Part shown: piece after piece, positions 23,948 through 31,789 of the stretch
Layout: each line of letters starts with the position of its first letter
Numbering within the stretch: the first letter of the stretch is position 1
DNA from: Oscillospiraceae bacterium
GTDB taxonomy: Bacteria; Bacillota; Clostridia; Oscillospirales; CAG-272
Reading direction: 5' to 3'
Length of the DNA: 38,736 nucleotides
Assembly: GCA_015064885.1 (NCBI GenBank)
Contig: SVRJ01000022.1
Location: 1-38,736, forward strand
Program-made: the position numbers and the translations under genes
Notes under the pieces: model-generated
The model's database searches: none
What the model saw: the letters and a program-made list of their open reading frames with translations, nothing else
Told to the model about the DNA's origin: nothing

Positions 23948-24877
23948 TCATTCGAACATCTCTGTAGAAAGATATCTGTCACCCGTATCGGGAAACAGTA
24001 CAACTATTCTTTTATTCTTGTTTTCTTCTCTCCTTGCAAGCTTTACCGCCGCGCAGAGAGCGCATCCCGAGGATATTCCCGCAAGTATACCCTCGTCACG
24101 CCCTATATCTCTGCCGAAGGCGAGTGCCTCCTCATCTGTCACCGTAACCACCTCGTCATATACCGAGGTGTCGAGAATATCCGGAATAAATCCGGCTCCT
24201 ATTCCCTGTATCTTATGCGCTCCGGCATTCTTTCCCGAAAGGACTGCCGAGGCGGCGGGCTCTACCGCAACGATACGGATATGCGGATCCTTTTCCTTAA
24301 GATATCGGCCTATACCGGTTATGGTTCCTCCCGTACCGACGCAGGCAACAAAGATATCCAGTTCTCCGTCGGTATCGGCATATATCTCGGGACCCGTAGT
24401 GGCAAAATGCACCGCAGGATTCGACGGATTGACAAACTGACCTGCAACAAAGCTGCCGGGTATCTCCTTTTGAAGCTCATCCGCCTTTTTGATCGCTCCG
24501 CTCATCCCCTCCTCAGCCGGTGTCAGAACAAGCTCCGCGCCGTACGCCTTCATAAGCTTTCTTCTCTCAAGAGACATGCTCTCCGGCATAACTATGATAG
24601 CTCTGTAGCCCCTCGCTGCCGCAACCGAGGCAAGTCCTATACCCGTATTGCCCGACGTAGGCTCTATTATCACCGAATCCGGAGTGAGTCTTCCCATAGC
24701 CTCAGCGTCGTCTATCATTGCCTTTCCCACTCGGTCCTTTATCGAACCGCAAGGATTAAGCATTTCAAGCTTTGCAAGGATCTCACAGGAAACACCGTAC
24801 TTCTTTTCTGTTCGCGACAAACGAAGAAGTGGAGTGTTGCCTATAAGCATATCAACAGAATCATAAATTTTCGCCAT
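23948..24877 (-). CDS. cysK: Cysteine synthase A (O-acetylserine sulfhydrylase)
   Basis: 309 residues, the usual size. The PLP lysine lies in GSIKDRV near residue 45. The substrate loop PTSGNTGIGLA follows near residue 74, and the phosphate-binding GTGGTITG near residue 180. It forms cysteine from O-acetylserine and sulfide. A cystathionine beta-synthase-like role cannot be excluded, but there is no CBS domain and the family blocks favour CysK. It is first in an operon with metF and metH, joining cysteine and methionine synthesis. A consensus promoter and a roughly 130-base structured leader precede it. Confidence 0.93.
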   Translation of the reverse strand: MAKIYDSVDMLIGNTPLLRLSRTEKKYGVSCEILAKLEMLNPCGSIKDRVGKAMIDDAEAMGRLTPDSVIIEPTSGNTGIGLASVAAARGYRAIIVMPESMSLERRKLMKAYGAELVLTPAEEGMSGAIKKADELQKEIPGSFVAGQFVNPSNPAVHFATTGPEIYADTDGELDIFVACVGTGGTITGIGRYLKEKDPHIRIVAVEPAASAVLSGKNAGAHKIQGIGAGFIPDILDTSVYDEVVTVTDEEALAFGRDIGRDEGILAGISSGCALCAAVKLARREENKNKRIVVLFPDTGDRYLSTEMFE

Positions 24878-24886
24878 AAGATCACC

Positions 24887-24952
24887 TCAGACCGTTTTTG
24901 ATAGTTTGCTATGCGTTGTTTTTAAATAGCAACGTACAATGTTTTCACGCAT
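24887..24952 (-). CDS. Possible 21-codon leader peptide upstream of cysK
   Basis: ATG at 24952 opens 21 codons (MRENIVRCYLKTTHSKLSKT and V), ending in a TGA that touches the GGTGAT ribosome binding site of cysK. An AGG lies before its ATG. The ATG itself sits in the loop of a 7-bp hairpin (24941-24958). Position and size suit a translated leader, but there is only one Cys codon and no run of regulatory codons, so this is speculative. Confidence 0.2.
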   Translation of the reverse strand: MRENIVRCYLKTTHSKLSKTV

Positions 24953-25007
24953 GAAAACCTAAGACATGTAATTTGCCCGACCAAGCGGAGCTTGCGTGTA
25001 ATAACTT
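24903..25007 (-). promoter_or_regulatory. Structured 5' leader of the cysK-metF-metH operon
   Basis: From the predicted transcription start (about 25007) to the ATG there are about 130 bases. Three hairpins are visible: CAAGC-TCC-GCTTG at 24994-24982, a perfect GTTTTCA-TGCG-TGAAAAC at 24958-24941, and TTGCTAT with ATAGCAA (24932-24906) across a 13-base loop. The SAM-I core motifs and a T-box sequence are not present. It may be an unclassified riboswitch or attenuator for sulfur metabolism; no terminator stem with a T-tract is visible in it. Confidence 0.4.
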
Positions 25008-25013
25008 GATATT

Positions 25014-25042
25014 ATTATATCACAAACCGTAGCCGTTGTCAA
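25014..25042 (-). promoter_or_regulatory. Consensus sigma-A promoter of cysK-metF-metH
   Basis: TTGACA (25042-25037), 17-base spacer, TATAAT (25019-25014). It starts only 10 bases downstream of the serine hydrolase stop. Confidence 0.85.
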
Positions 25043-25051
25043 TATTTTGTT

Positions 25052-26530
25052 TTACGGTGCATCCGCGCTTGCATTCATAACACCGCTATACTCGGATAGG
25101 AAATCCTCCGCGGTCTTACTCATACGCACAGATACCTCTTTTTCGTCTTTAAATCCGAACACGATCGCAAGATTACCGAAATATTTATCTATTATCTGCA
25201 CACGTATGCGAAGCTTTCTCTCCTCGGGCCAATCTGCCGAGAATGCGGCATCGTAGGTGTTTCCTTCCGCAAATGTATTTGCAACAAGATCAGAATATCC
25301 GACCTGCGGAAACTTCATAAACACGTTATGCCCGAATCCGAAGCGGAAGCTCTTCTTTCCCTGTTCGTTCTCGTAGAAAAGCACTCCCTCGTCACCGTCA
25401 AATTCAAGCCTAAACCATTTGATCCCCATCGGATTTTTATCCGGTACAAAAACGACTCGGTTTATCTTATCAGAAAAGTGGGAGCTTCGGCTTCCCTTAA
25501 GACAAAACAGCTTTTTTTCTTTAAGATATAACGCAAGTGCGTCGCACTCGGCGGCATTGTCGTGAAGAGCCGAGCCGTCCTCGGTAAGATTACTTATAAT
25601 ACACGTATAAAGAGCTGTGAGTATCTCCTCATATCCGTGAGAGTTGCCCTGATTATCCGAATTTATGATGAAAATAAAATCGTGCTTCGGGTCGCAAAGT
25701 GCTATCTGATTTCCCATACCAAGCATGGCGTAGCATCCGCCGGGTGCTCCCCATATGAGATATCCGTATCCGAACGAGCCGTGGTCGATAAATCCGTAGT
25801 CATTATTCGATATTTTCATATCGGTGGCACGCCTTAGATACTCTTCATTAAGATATCGCTTACCTTCCCACGTGCCGCCGTTCATAACAAAACGTGCAAA
25901 AAGCAACAGATCTCTTGCAGTGCACATGACCCCCGAATCCGAAAATGAGTATCCTCCCGGTGCCTTTATGCAGTACGCCCCCTTGGAAAAGCCTATATCG
26001 TCAAGTACCTTTTCCTGAAGATATTTGAGAAAGGGCTTTCCGGTAAGCTTCTCAACAATAACACCGAGCATGTACGAGCCTGAGCTGTCGTAGTCAAACA
26101 AGGTGCCGGGCTTCTTGCTTGCGGAAGTTTTGAAATATACCGAAGCTCTGTCAGCGGGCTTTTGTCTGAACCAATTTACACCCGCCATATCACTTTCCAT
26201 CATAAGCAGATCTCTCACGGTAGACGTGTGCTCGAAAGCCCACTCACACTCGGTATATTCGGGAAAGAACTTCTCCATTCTGTCATCAGGCGACACGAGA
26301 CCGTCCTGAATACAAAATCCCACCGCCACAGAAACAAAGCTCTTTGATACCGAATACATTCTGTGGAGAAAATCGCTGTTAAACGGAGAGTAATAGCACT
26401 CGGAAAATATACTGTCCCCTCTTGCCATTATAACGCTGTGTGTTGAGAGATTACATTCATCCAAAAATTCATAAAACCGCTTTACGTCACTGCTTTTTAT
26501 CCCCGCCTGCTCTGGACTACATATTTTCAT
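25052..26530 (-). CDS. Serine hydrolase of the class C beta-lactamase / PBP4* family
   Basis: 492 residues. The catalytic SxxK is SVSK (Ser60, Lys63) in RMYSVSKSFVS. The second motif region YDSSGSYMLG (about 140-155) takes the place of the usual YxN loop, and an H-G motif occurs in DHGSFGYGY. A C-terminal region of about 150 residues is beta-rich and ends with a basic/acidic tail. No signal peptide is visible, so it is probably cytoplasmic, as for many esterase-like members (EstB, 6-aminohexanoate hydrolases, D-aminopeptidases); the substrate is unknown. ATG at 26530 follows GAAAGGAG. It is monocistronic with its own promoter. Confidence 0.85.
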   Translation of the reverse strand: MKICSPEQAGIKSSDVKRFYEFLDECNLSTHSVIMARGDSIFSECYYSPFNSDFLHRMYSVSKSFVSVAVGFCIQDGLVSPDDRMEKFFPEYTECEWAFEHTSTVRDLLMMESDMAGVNWFRQKPADRASVYFKTSASKKPGTLFDYDSSGSYMLGVIVEKLTGKPFLKYLQEKVLDDIGFSKGAYCIKAPGGYSFSDSGVMCTARDLLLFARFVMNGGTWEGKRYLNEEYLRRATDMKISNNDYGFIDHGSFGYGYLIWGAPGGCYAMLGMGNQIALCDPKHDFIFIINSDNQGNSHGYEEILTALYTCIISNLTEDGSALHDNAAECDALALYLKEKKLFCLKGSRSSHFSDKINRVVFVPDKNPMGIKWFRLEFDGDEGVLFYENEQGKKSFRFGFGHNVFMKFPQVGYSDLVANTFAEGNTYDAAFSADWPEERKLRIRVQIIDKYFGNLAIVFGFKDEKEVSVRMSKTAEDFLSEYSGVMNASADAP

Positions 26531-26565
26531 GAGTATTCTCCTTTCGGTGTTATCTTTTTATATAT

Positions 26566-26594
26566 ATTATACCATCTGATTTTATCATTGTCAA
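26566..26594 (-). promoter_or_regulatory. Consensus promoter of the serine hydrolase gene
   Basis: TTGACA (26594-26589), 17 bases, TATAAT (26571-26566), with TGG before the -10 as an extended element. Confidence 0.85.
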
Positions 26595-26607
26595 TATAAT
26601 TTAAAAA

Positions 26608-26633
26608 ATCCCCGAAGTCGGTCCTTCGGGGAT
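26608..26633 (-). terminator. Intrinsic terminator of the lipoprotein gene
   Basis: ATCCCCGAAG and CTTCGGGGAT pair perfectly around 6 bases; the minus strand continues with TTTTTTAAATT. Confidence 0.85.
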
Positions 26634-26672
26634 CTTTAATATATAGACTTAAAAACGTTGCGACAAAAACCG

Positions 26673-28052
26673 TCAATTAAATGTCAAGGTAATATCCATA
26701 GTATAATCCGCAGGCAGAAGCACGCCGCTTACCATACGCTGAAGCTTAAGCGTCCTGACCTCTTTGATGCTTTTTATTTGTCCGTCCTCAAGCTTAAACG
26801 TCATCTCATTAGAAGAGCTGTCAATACTTCCGCCATCCTGCACCAGTGAGATCGAAACGGCAGCGGGCAGACTTTGAGAAGCAAGTTTATATACGTTCTC
26901 CTCAATTTTTTGAATATCGCTGATGTATGAAGCATTATAGCCTACAGTGGATATCAGCCCTCCAATAAACGCTCTTGCCTCGGTTTCAGTCTGATCCTCA
27001 ACCTTGCTGTTAGACTTATAAGTCACCGTCTGCTTTCCGTCCTCGTAGCGTATACGGTATTTATTGCCTGCCAGTGACATTTGCACGTCGTAAAAATACC
27101 CCGAATCCTTGACACCGTATCTTACCGTATACTCCTCAGTGCTCTCCTCGACTCTTCCTCTGTATTTAGCTTTGTGGAGTATCTTCAGTCTGAAGGATAC
27201 CAATTCTTCATTGCTGTTTTTCTTCTCGGCGAGCATGTCGCGCAACGTGGCGAGTACTCGTACGTCATACACCTTTTGGCTTTCCGAAAAATCGGGAGCT
27301 TCGGGGTGCTTACTTGCTTTTCCGTAGTTTGAATATTCACTCTTGAAGATCACCTCGGGAATATTCTTGGTACTGTCTGCCGTATCAAATACAAGTTCAA
27401 AGGTGACGCTTTTTATAAAGAAGCTAACGTCAACTATTACGGTCTGCTTGATATCTTTTACTTCCTTTTCGAAAAGAGTAGCGTCTATTCCGGCAGATTC
27501 CGTAAAAGAATCTATAACGTCTTTTTTAAATCCCGAAAAAACGAGCGTATAGGTTTCATCCTCATTTTTTGTCATCTCGATACTGTCACAGCCCGATACG
27601 TCGGTATCTGTCAAGTTGCCCTTCACATATTCTCTTGCTTCTTCGTCTGTCATCTCGGAAAAAATGTTTTGAGAGATCCCGGCTCCCTCGGTACAGATCA
27701 GATATTTACCGCCGTCGTAAGAATTAATTACCTCAAGATCTTCTTTAATTCCGAGAGCGGGAGACTCAACGGTTGAGGAAGCCTTACCGTAATAATAGAA
27801 TTCGCCGCTGTTAAGACCTATAACTATATCCTTTGAATCGGCTTTACACGTATATTCATAAGAATTCACATGCGTCTTCATATCAAGGCTTGAATTGACC
27901 TCGTATGAATCAACGTCACTCATAGCGGTACCCATCGCAATCAAAAGAGCCTCGGGTGTTTTGGGACCGTATGAGCATGAAGCAAGGCAGATAACATTCA
28001 AAAAAACGAGACAGAAAGCCAAAACAGATGAAAAACACTTTTTGATGAACAT
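26673..28052 (-). CDS. Lipoprotein with two LolA-like/DUF6612-like halves
   Basis: 459 residues. A signal peptide ends in the lipobox LASC (Cys at about residue 26). The rest is beta-rich and appears to repeat. The first half (about 30-245) has SYEVNSSLDMK, a Tyr/Gly-rich strand and a short helix with EEAREYVKGNL. The second half (about 255-459) has SFRLKILHKAKYRG, a similar strand, and a helix with ETEARAFIGGLI. This matches the general look of LolA/LppX-like lipid-binding folds common in Firmicute lipoproteins of unknown role. The duplication is judged by eye. ATG at 28052 has AAGGAGG upstream. Monocistronic, with its own promoter, leader hairpins and terminator. Confidence 0.7.
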   Translation of the reverse strand: MFIKKCFSSVLAFCLVFLNVICLASCSYGPKTPEALLIAMGTAMSDVDSYEVNSSLDMKTHVNSYEYTCKADSKDIVIGLNSGEFYYYGKASSTVESPALGIKEDLEVINSYDGGKYLICTEGAGISQNIFSEMTDEEAREYVKGNLTDTDVSGCDSIEMTKNEDETYTLVFSGFKKDVIDSFTESAGIDATLFEKEVKDIKQTVIVDVSFFIKSVTFELVFDTADSTKNIPEVIFKSEYSNYGKASKHPEAPDFSESQKVYDVRVLATLRDMLAEKKNSNEELVSFRLKILHKAKYRGRVEESTEEYTVRYGVKDSGYFYDVQMSLAGNKYRIRYEDGKQTVTYKSNSKVEDQTETEARAFIGGLISTVGYNASYISDIQKIEENVYKLASQSLPAAVSISLVQDGGSIDSSSNEMTFKLEDGQIKSIKEVRTLKLQRMVSGVLLPADYTMDITLTFN

Positions 28053-28392
28053 ATTATTGTCCTCCTTGTTTATTAAATAATTAATTTACAGCTTGCTTTT
28101 CTTAGGAGTACGTATGGCATGTATAAATCTATCTATGTATTTCTCGGGAGCTTGCTCATATTACATCATCGTAGCAAGCTCCTGCAACCGTGGAAAGTGT
28201 TCCGACACTTCATTTACTTTATTATACCATAAACTATAAAAAATTTCAAGTATATATTCGAAAATAATTATATAAAAAGTAATATCAAGGCATAATTTGT
28301 CGCGTTTTGTGTGTTTCCCCTCTCCGTCATTTGTATACTTGAAGAGGGGTATTAATGATTTTATTCCAAATAAAACGATATCGGACTTTTCA
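28053..28392. other. 340-base intergenic region: lipoprotein leader and downstream stem-loop
   Basis: Holds the lipoprotein promoter (28249-28221), a leader of about 160 bases with two hairpins (28147-28182, GGAGCTTGCT with AGCAAGCTCC; 28195-28210, AAGTGT with ACACTT), and further right a 7-bp stem CCCCTCT...AGAGGGG (28317-28349) after the stop of the gene at 28393. No open frame of interest was seen. Confidence 0.6.
28221..28249 (-). promoter_or_regulatory. Promoter of the lipoprotein gene
   Basis: TTGAAA (28249-28244), 17-base spacer, TATAAT (28226-28221) with TGG before it. The leader is long for this contig (about 160 bases) and contains two hairpins. Confidence 0.8.
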
Positions 28393-28680
28393 TCAACAAA
28401 GCTTCAGTGAATCATTTTTAACCATCTTGGCATCAAAAGTAACACTTTGAGGACAGAAAATTTTCTTTTGAGAATTTGAAAACCTAACTGTAATTTGATT
28501 ATCAGTAATATTTGTTATTTCACCTTGACCATAAGACCAATGAATAACATTTGCCCCCTTTCTCCACTCAAGCCTTTCTTTTTTGGGATAGTATTGATCT
28601 TCGGATGCCGGCTGGTCCTCAATATTACACTCATCTATTACATATGTTATGTAGCTATTATTCAATTTGTATTTTTTCAT
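28393..28680 (-). CDS. Small protein with a PcrA-tudor-like beta-barrel segment
   Basis: 95 residues from the ATG at 28680 (GAGGG seven bases upstream). The middle, KGANVIHWSYGQGEITNITD followed by QITVRFSNSQKKIFCPQ, follows the pattern of the SH3/tudor-like C-terminal domain of PcrA/UvrD helicases (GxxVxHxxFGxGxV...ITVxF...KxFxxP), a module that contacts RNA polymerase in PcrA. No helicase part is present. The gene is AT-rich compared with most of the window. It is last in the group starting with the Lrp regulator, 29 bases after the preceding gene. The assignment is by motif only. Confidence 0.6.
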   Translation of the reverse strand: MKKYKLNNSYITYVIDECNIEDQPASEDQYYPKKERLEWRKGANVIHWSYGQGEITNITDNQITVRFSNSQKKIFCPQSVTFDAKMVKNDSLKLC

Positions 28681-28709
28681 AACACCCTCGTTAAGATAGA
28701 TCAAGCAAT

Positions 28710-29024
28710 TTAAAGTGCTGCTTCTTCAATCAATTCAACGGCTTCTGCTATCAAATCCAACAATTCATCATCATTATCTTCTGCCAGAGCATCTTCAATA
28801 AGCGAAATAGCCTCTTCCATACGTTCAATTGCACTCTCTGAATCCATACCTCTTTGTCCGCCCTGAAGATTTTCAGGCATATTGTTAAAATATTCTTCTT
28901 CATCGTTTTTTATGTTTTCCAAACGACTATAATATTTTTGTAAATTTGATTTATCCTGAATATCGTTCATTTCAAACATTTTGTCCGCCAGATGTTTTAA
29001 TTCTTTTCTTCTCAAATTGTTCAT
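28710..29024 (-). CDS. Acidic helical small protein, function unknown
   Basis: 104 residues from the ATG at 29024, preceded by TGGAGGA. The N-terminal half is charged and helical (NNLRRKELKHLADKMFEMND, then SRLENIKNDEEEYFNNMPEN). A Gly-rich hinge (LQGGQRGMDSE) leads to a very acidic coiled-coil-like C-terminus (EAISLIEDALAEDNDDELLD, ending LIEEAAL). Similar proteins are, as I recall, common as hypothetical genes in Clostridia and often near mobile elements. The region is strongly AT-rich: 13 of 60 bases are G or C at 28921-28980. I assign no function. Confidence 0.65.
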   Translation of the reverse strand: MNNLRRKELKHLADKMFEMNDIQDKSNLQKYYSRLENIKNDEEEYFNNMPENLQGGQRGMDSESAIERMEEAISLIEDALAEDNDDELLDLIAEAVELIEEAAL

Positions 29025-29069
29025 AATAGTCCTCCATATAATCAAAAGCATTGATATTTTATGCGAATG

Positions 29070-29438
29070 TTATCCGTTCATTTCAAACATATCGTAAAAG
29101 AAACGGCGTTTTTCAGGCTCGGTGAGTCTTCTGTATCCGAGATCAAGAATCTTTGTCTTTATCTCGATATAGCTTTTTCTTCCGAGGTTGCGTATATTCG
29201 GCAGTCTTCCCTCCTCGATGGCGTCTACCGCCTCGCGCACGTGCAAAATACCCGTCCGCTTGAGGCAGTTGCTTGCCCTTACCGAAAAGCCGACCTCATC
29301 CACACTCATATCGAGAGTGCTTTTACCAAGTGGAATTCGCACGTTTACGCTATCACCGAACGCCTCGTACAGAGTTTGTATGAGTCCGTTCTGCTCTGCC
29401 GATGCTATAAGCTCATTCGTTATTTTTTCTTTTTTCAT
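29070..29438 (-). CDS. Stand-alone RNA polymerase alpha C-terminal-domain-like protein
   Basis: 122 residues. Residues about 45-105 match the alpha-CTD helix-hairpin-helix fold: LDMSVDEVGFSVRASNCLKR, then VREAVDAIEEG, then IRNLGRKSYIEIKTKI. In RNA polymerase this domain binds UP elements and activators; here it is detached and has a short N-terminal segment of its own. Such proteins occur in Firmicutes with unknown roles and might bind DNA or regulators as decoys or adaptors. It follows the Lrp gene by 12 bases, with AAAGGAG before its ATG, so the two are one operon. Confidence 0.8.
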   Translation of the reverse strand: MKKEKITNELIASAEQNGLIQTLYEAFGDSVNVRIPLGKSTLDMSVDEVGFSVRASNCLKRTGILHVREAVDAIEEGRLPNIRNLGRKSYIEIKTKILDLGYRRLTEPEKRRFFYDMFEMNG

Positions 29439-29450
29439 TTACATGCTCCT

Positions 29451-29906
29451 TTATTTCGGCAGCACGTTCCCTTTCCTTACCTCCCACACCATCTGAGCAG
29501 AAAAGCTTAAAAGCCCATCATACTTATTGCGCACCTTATAAGCAAAATTGCTCATCTGCGCCATACTGTCGGCTACGCATATCGCATAAAGAAGATTGTC
29601 TCCCGACATCTTGCAAAGCGTAACGACGCACGGCTCTTTTTCAAGTGCGTTAGAAATAAAGTCATAGGAGTCCGCCTTTGTTTTGACCATGGCGACAAAC
29701 GTCATCATTTTTGGTGCCTCGAGCGGATCCACGTCCGCATGATAACCCTTTATTATGCCCTTTTCTTCAAGCGCGGAAACTCTGTTTTTTACGGCAACTC
29801 TCGAAAGACCTACCCTCTCTCCTATTTCGGAATAGGTGAATCTCGCATTTTCAACAAGAAGAGCTACTATTTGATCATCTATTTCATCAAGACCGTTAAT
29901 GTGCAT
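29451..29906 (-). CDS. Lrp/AsnC-family transcriptional regulator
   Basis: 151 residues, normal for the family. The N-terminal winged helix (DEIDDQIVALLVENARFTYS, then IGERVGLSRVAVKNRV) is followed by a RAM effector-binding domain (about 65-150) with TFVAMVKTK and KMSGDNLLYAICV. Lrp-type regulators bind amino acids or related metabolites and control amino-acid or transport genes. ATG at 29906 follows GAGGTGA. It is the first gene of a probable operon with the alpha-CTD-like and two small genes, behind its own promoter. Confidence 0.92.
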   Translation of the reverse strand: MHINGLDEIDDQIVALLVENARFTYSEIGERVGLSRVAVKNRVSALEEKGIIKGYHADVDPLEAPKMMTFVAMVKTKADSYDFISNALEKEPCVVTLCKMSGDNLLYAICVADSMAQMSNFAYKVRNKYDGLLSFSAQMVWEVRKGNVLPK

Positions 29907-29960
29907 ATGTCACCTCATTTTTCTACAGAGCGGCGCATGCTTTCCGCTGCTGTTGTAATA

Positions 29961-29989
29961 ATTATACCACATTTTAAATTTAAATGCAA
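29961..29989 (-). promoter_or_regulatory. Promoter of the Lrp operon
   Basis: TTGCAT (29989-29984), 17-base spacer containing the palindromic TTTAAATTTAAA tract, TATAAT (29966-29961) with TGG before it. Confidence 0.75.
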
Positions 29990-30080
29990 CAGGCCAACTT
30001 TCGCTTTGCAAGCCTCATATTACGCTTATTAACCGTACGTTTACGATAGATTACTTTCCGGTATTACCGTATATTGCACT

Positions 30081-31028
30081 TCACATAGAACAGAGGCTGT
30101 TTGCCGCCTTCTCGCACATGCCTTCGATAAATTTTTCTCTTATAAGCTTTTCCTTCCACTCCCGAGGAATATTTTCATATCCGTAAAGAGCACCTGCAAG
30201 CCCTCCCGCTACAGCTGCGATCGTGTCTGCGTCTTCACCGAGATTTACCGCTTTTAATACGCATTCCTTATAGCTGTCTGTAGTCAAAAGGCTCCAAACG
30301 GCTGCCTCGAGTGTATCGACAACGTATCCCGTGCTTCGGATCTCTCTTATATCGAGTTTATCAAAATTCTCGTCAAAGAGTCGCTTATAATGCTCAAATT
30401 CTGCGTGATCATAATAATATCCGTATGCACATCGCAGCGCAGTACGTACTGCGGAAACGTCGCTATCGTCTAAAAGGTGCATCAATATAAAGGCATATAT
30501 TACGCACCCCAATTTTGACCGTGCGTGAGCGTGCGTCATAGAGGAAGCCTTAAATATGAGCTGCTCCCATTCATCAAAAGGCATCTGCTTGCAGTGCGCG
30601 TACAATACGAAGGGGTGAATTCTCATCAAGGAACCGTTGCCGTTGGAATATTCGTCAGAAAGCCCACACTCGAGTGCGTCTTTACGAAGCTCTGAAAAAT
30701 TTCTGATAGCCTTACTGCACGTTATACCCACGTCAAAGGTCTCGCCTGTCGGAGTATATTCATTCTCATAGCACCAGCTTGTAAAATTACTCATTATTTC
30801 GTTCCAATCAACGATTCCCTTTCCGAGACTGTCAAGAGCCGCAAGAGACATGCTCGTATCATCTGACCACGATCCTGCAGGGAGGTCATACGTGCCGTAG
30901 CCTCTCATACCGGTTACGGGAGACCTGTCAAGCTCTCTTCTCGTTTTGAATTCCACCGGTACTCCGAGCGCATCTCCTATGGCGTGTCCTATCATCACCG
31001 CTTTTATTTTATTGATCCTTTCTTGCAT
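30081..31028 (-). CDS. ADP-ribosylglycohydrolase (DraG-like)
   Basis: 315 residues. Metal-site motifs of the ADP-ribosylglycohydrolase family are clear: GDALGVPVEF near residue 18, SWSDDTSM near 54 (Asp56, Asp57, Thr58), THAHARSKLG near 175, and GEDADTIAAVAGGLAGALYG near 264, where Asp266 and Asp268 complete the binuclear site. Such enzymes remove ADP-ribose from proteins, nucleic acids or small molecules in the cytoplasm. It appears intact. ATG at 31028 has GGAGG upstream. It is the last gene of a cassette with a vWA protein and a macro domain protein. Confidence 0.92.
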   Translation of the reverse strand: MQERINKIKAVMIGHAIGDALGVPVEFKTRRELDRSPVTGMRGYGTYDLPAGSWSDDTSMSLAALDSLGKGIVDWNEIMSNFTSWCYENEYTPTGETFDVGITCSKAIRNFSELRKDALECGLSDEYSNGNGSLMRIHPFVLYAHCKQMPFDEWEQLIFKASSMTHAHARSKLGCVIYAFILMHLLDDSDVSAVRTALRCAYGYYYDHAEFEHYKRLFDENFDKLDIREIRSTGYVVDTLEAAVWSLLTTDSYKECVLKAVNLGEDADTIAAVAGGLAGALYGYENIPREWKEKLIREKFIEGMCEKAANSLCSM

Positions 31029-31048
31029 TTGGCACCTCCGTTTGATTT

Positions 31049-31130
31049 AACGAGCTGATCCGAGATCCGCATTTGGTTTGCGAAAGAAAGCTCGTTTTGT
31101 TTGAACAACAGAATCTATATCACTCGGATC
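31049..31130 (-). promoter_or_regulatory. Inverted repeats between the vWA and ADP-ribosylglycohydrolase genes
   Basis: AACGAGC (31049-31055) with GCTCGTT (31090-31096), and GATCCGAG (31057-31064) with CTCGGATC (31123-31130). The arms interleave, so the two stems would form a pseudoknot-like or alternative pair in the transcript. No terminator T-tract was found; function unknown. Confidence 0.35.
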
Positions 31131-31141
31131 CTACTGTTATT

Positions 31142-31783
31142 TTATTTCTTTTCATTCTCCTCCTTAAGGTATTCTTCAAGGTCCATACTGTCCGCGCAGC
31201 AGCATCTCACACTGGTTATTGCTTCGCTCATAGCGTAATAGCTTCTTTCTACACCCTTCTCGGTCTGGCGGTAATTGGCGGCACGGTCGCGGCGAATACC
31301 GATGCTCTCCGCAGTCTCAACCGCGTTAATATTTGCCGCAAGGAAAATAAACTCCCAGCCGTACTTTTCTGTCTGACGTTTGATCTTTGCCTTGATATCT
31401 TCACTTGAATAGTGCTGACTTGCGTTCTCCATGCCGTCTGTAGTTATAACGAAGATCGTGTGCTCAGGAACGTCCTCCGGGCGTGCGTACTTATGAATGT
31501 TTCCGATATGGCGGATAGCACCGCCGATCGCATCAAGCAGGGCGGTACATCCGCGCACATCATAGTCCTTGTCGGTCATAGGCTTGATCTCATTGATATC
31601 AACTCTGTCGTGAAGGACCTCACTGTAATTGTCAAAAAGCACTGTGGAAACGTACACCTTTCCCTCCTGCTTTTTCTGTTTTTCTATCGTTGAATTGAAG
31701 CCACCGATGGTGTCTGCCTCAAAGCCCGACATAGATCCGCTTCGATCAAGTATAAATACGAGTTCTGTAACGTTGTTTTTCAT
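31142..31783 (-). CDS. vWA-domain protein
   Basis: 213 residues from the ATG at 31783, chosen because GGGAGG lies upstream. It is a bare von Willebrand factor A domain without signal peptide or membrane helix, so cytoplasmic. The MIDAS metal site is intact: DRSGSMSG near residue 13 (DxSxS), the Thr region around RGCTALLDAIG, and TTDGMEN near 115. vWA proteins of this small type act as metal-dependent adaptors in complexes, for example with AAA ATPases or in stress systems. The partner here is unknown, but its place between macro and ADP-ribosylglycohydrolase genes suggests ADP-ribose chemistry. It has an internal promoter bracketed by a 13-base inverted repeat. Confidence 0.85.
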   Translation of the reverse strand: MKNNVTELVFILDRSGSMSGFEADTIGGFNSTIEKQKKQEGKVYVSTVLFDNYSEVLHDRVDINEIKPMTDKDYDVRGCTALLDAIGGAIRHIGNIHKYARPEDVPEHTIFVITTDGMENASQHYSSEDIKAKIKRQTEKYGWEFIFLAANINAVETAESIGIRRDRAANYRQTEKGVERSYYAMSEAITSVRCCCADSMDLEEYLKEENEKK

Positions 31784-31789
31784 AATAGA

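Noticed and set aside
24878-25013. SAM-I riboswitch upstream of cysK-metF-metH
   Set aside because: The conserved core segments (CUUAUCAAGAG-type, GGUGGAGGGA-type) and a terminator are not present; kept as an unclassified leader only.
28317-28349. Terminator after the gene at 28393
   Set aside because: A 7-bp CCCCTCT/AGAGGGG stem is present, but the loop is 19 bases and there is no T-tract on the minus strand.
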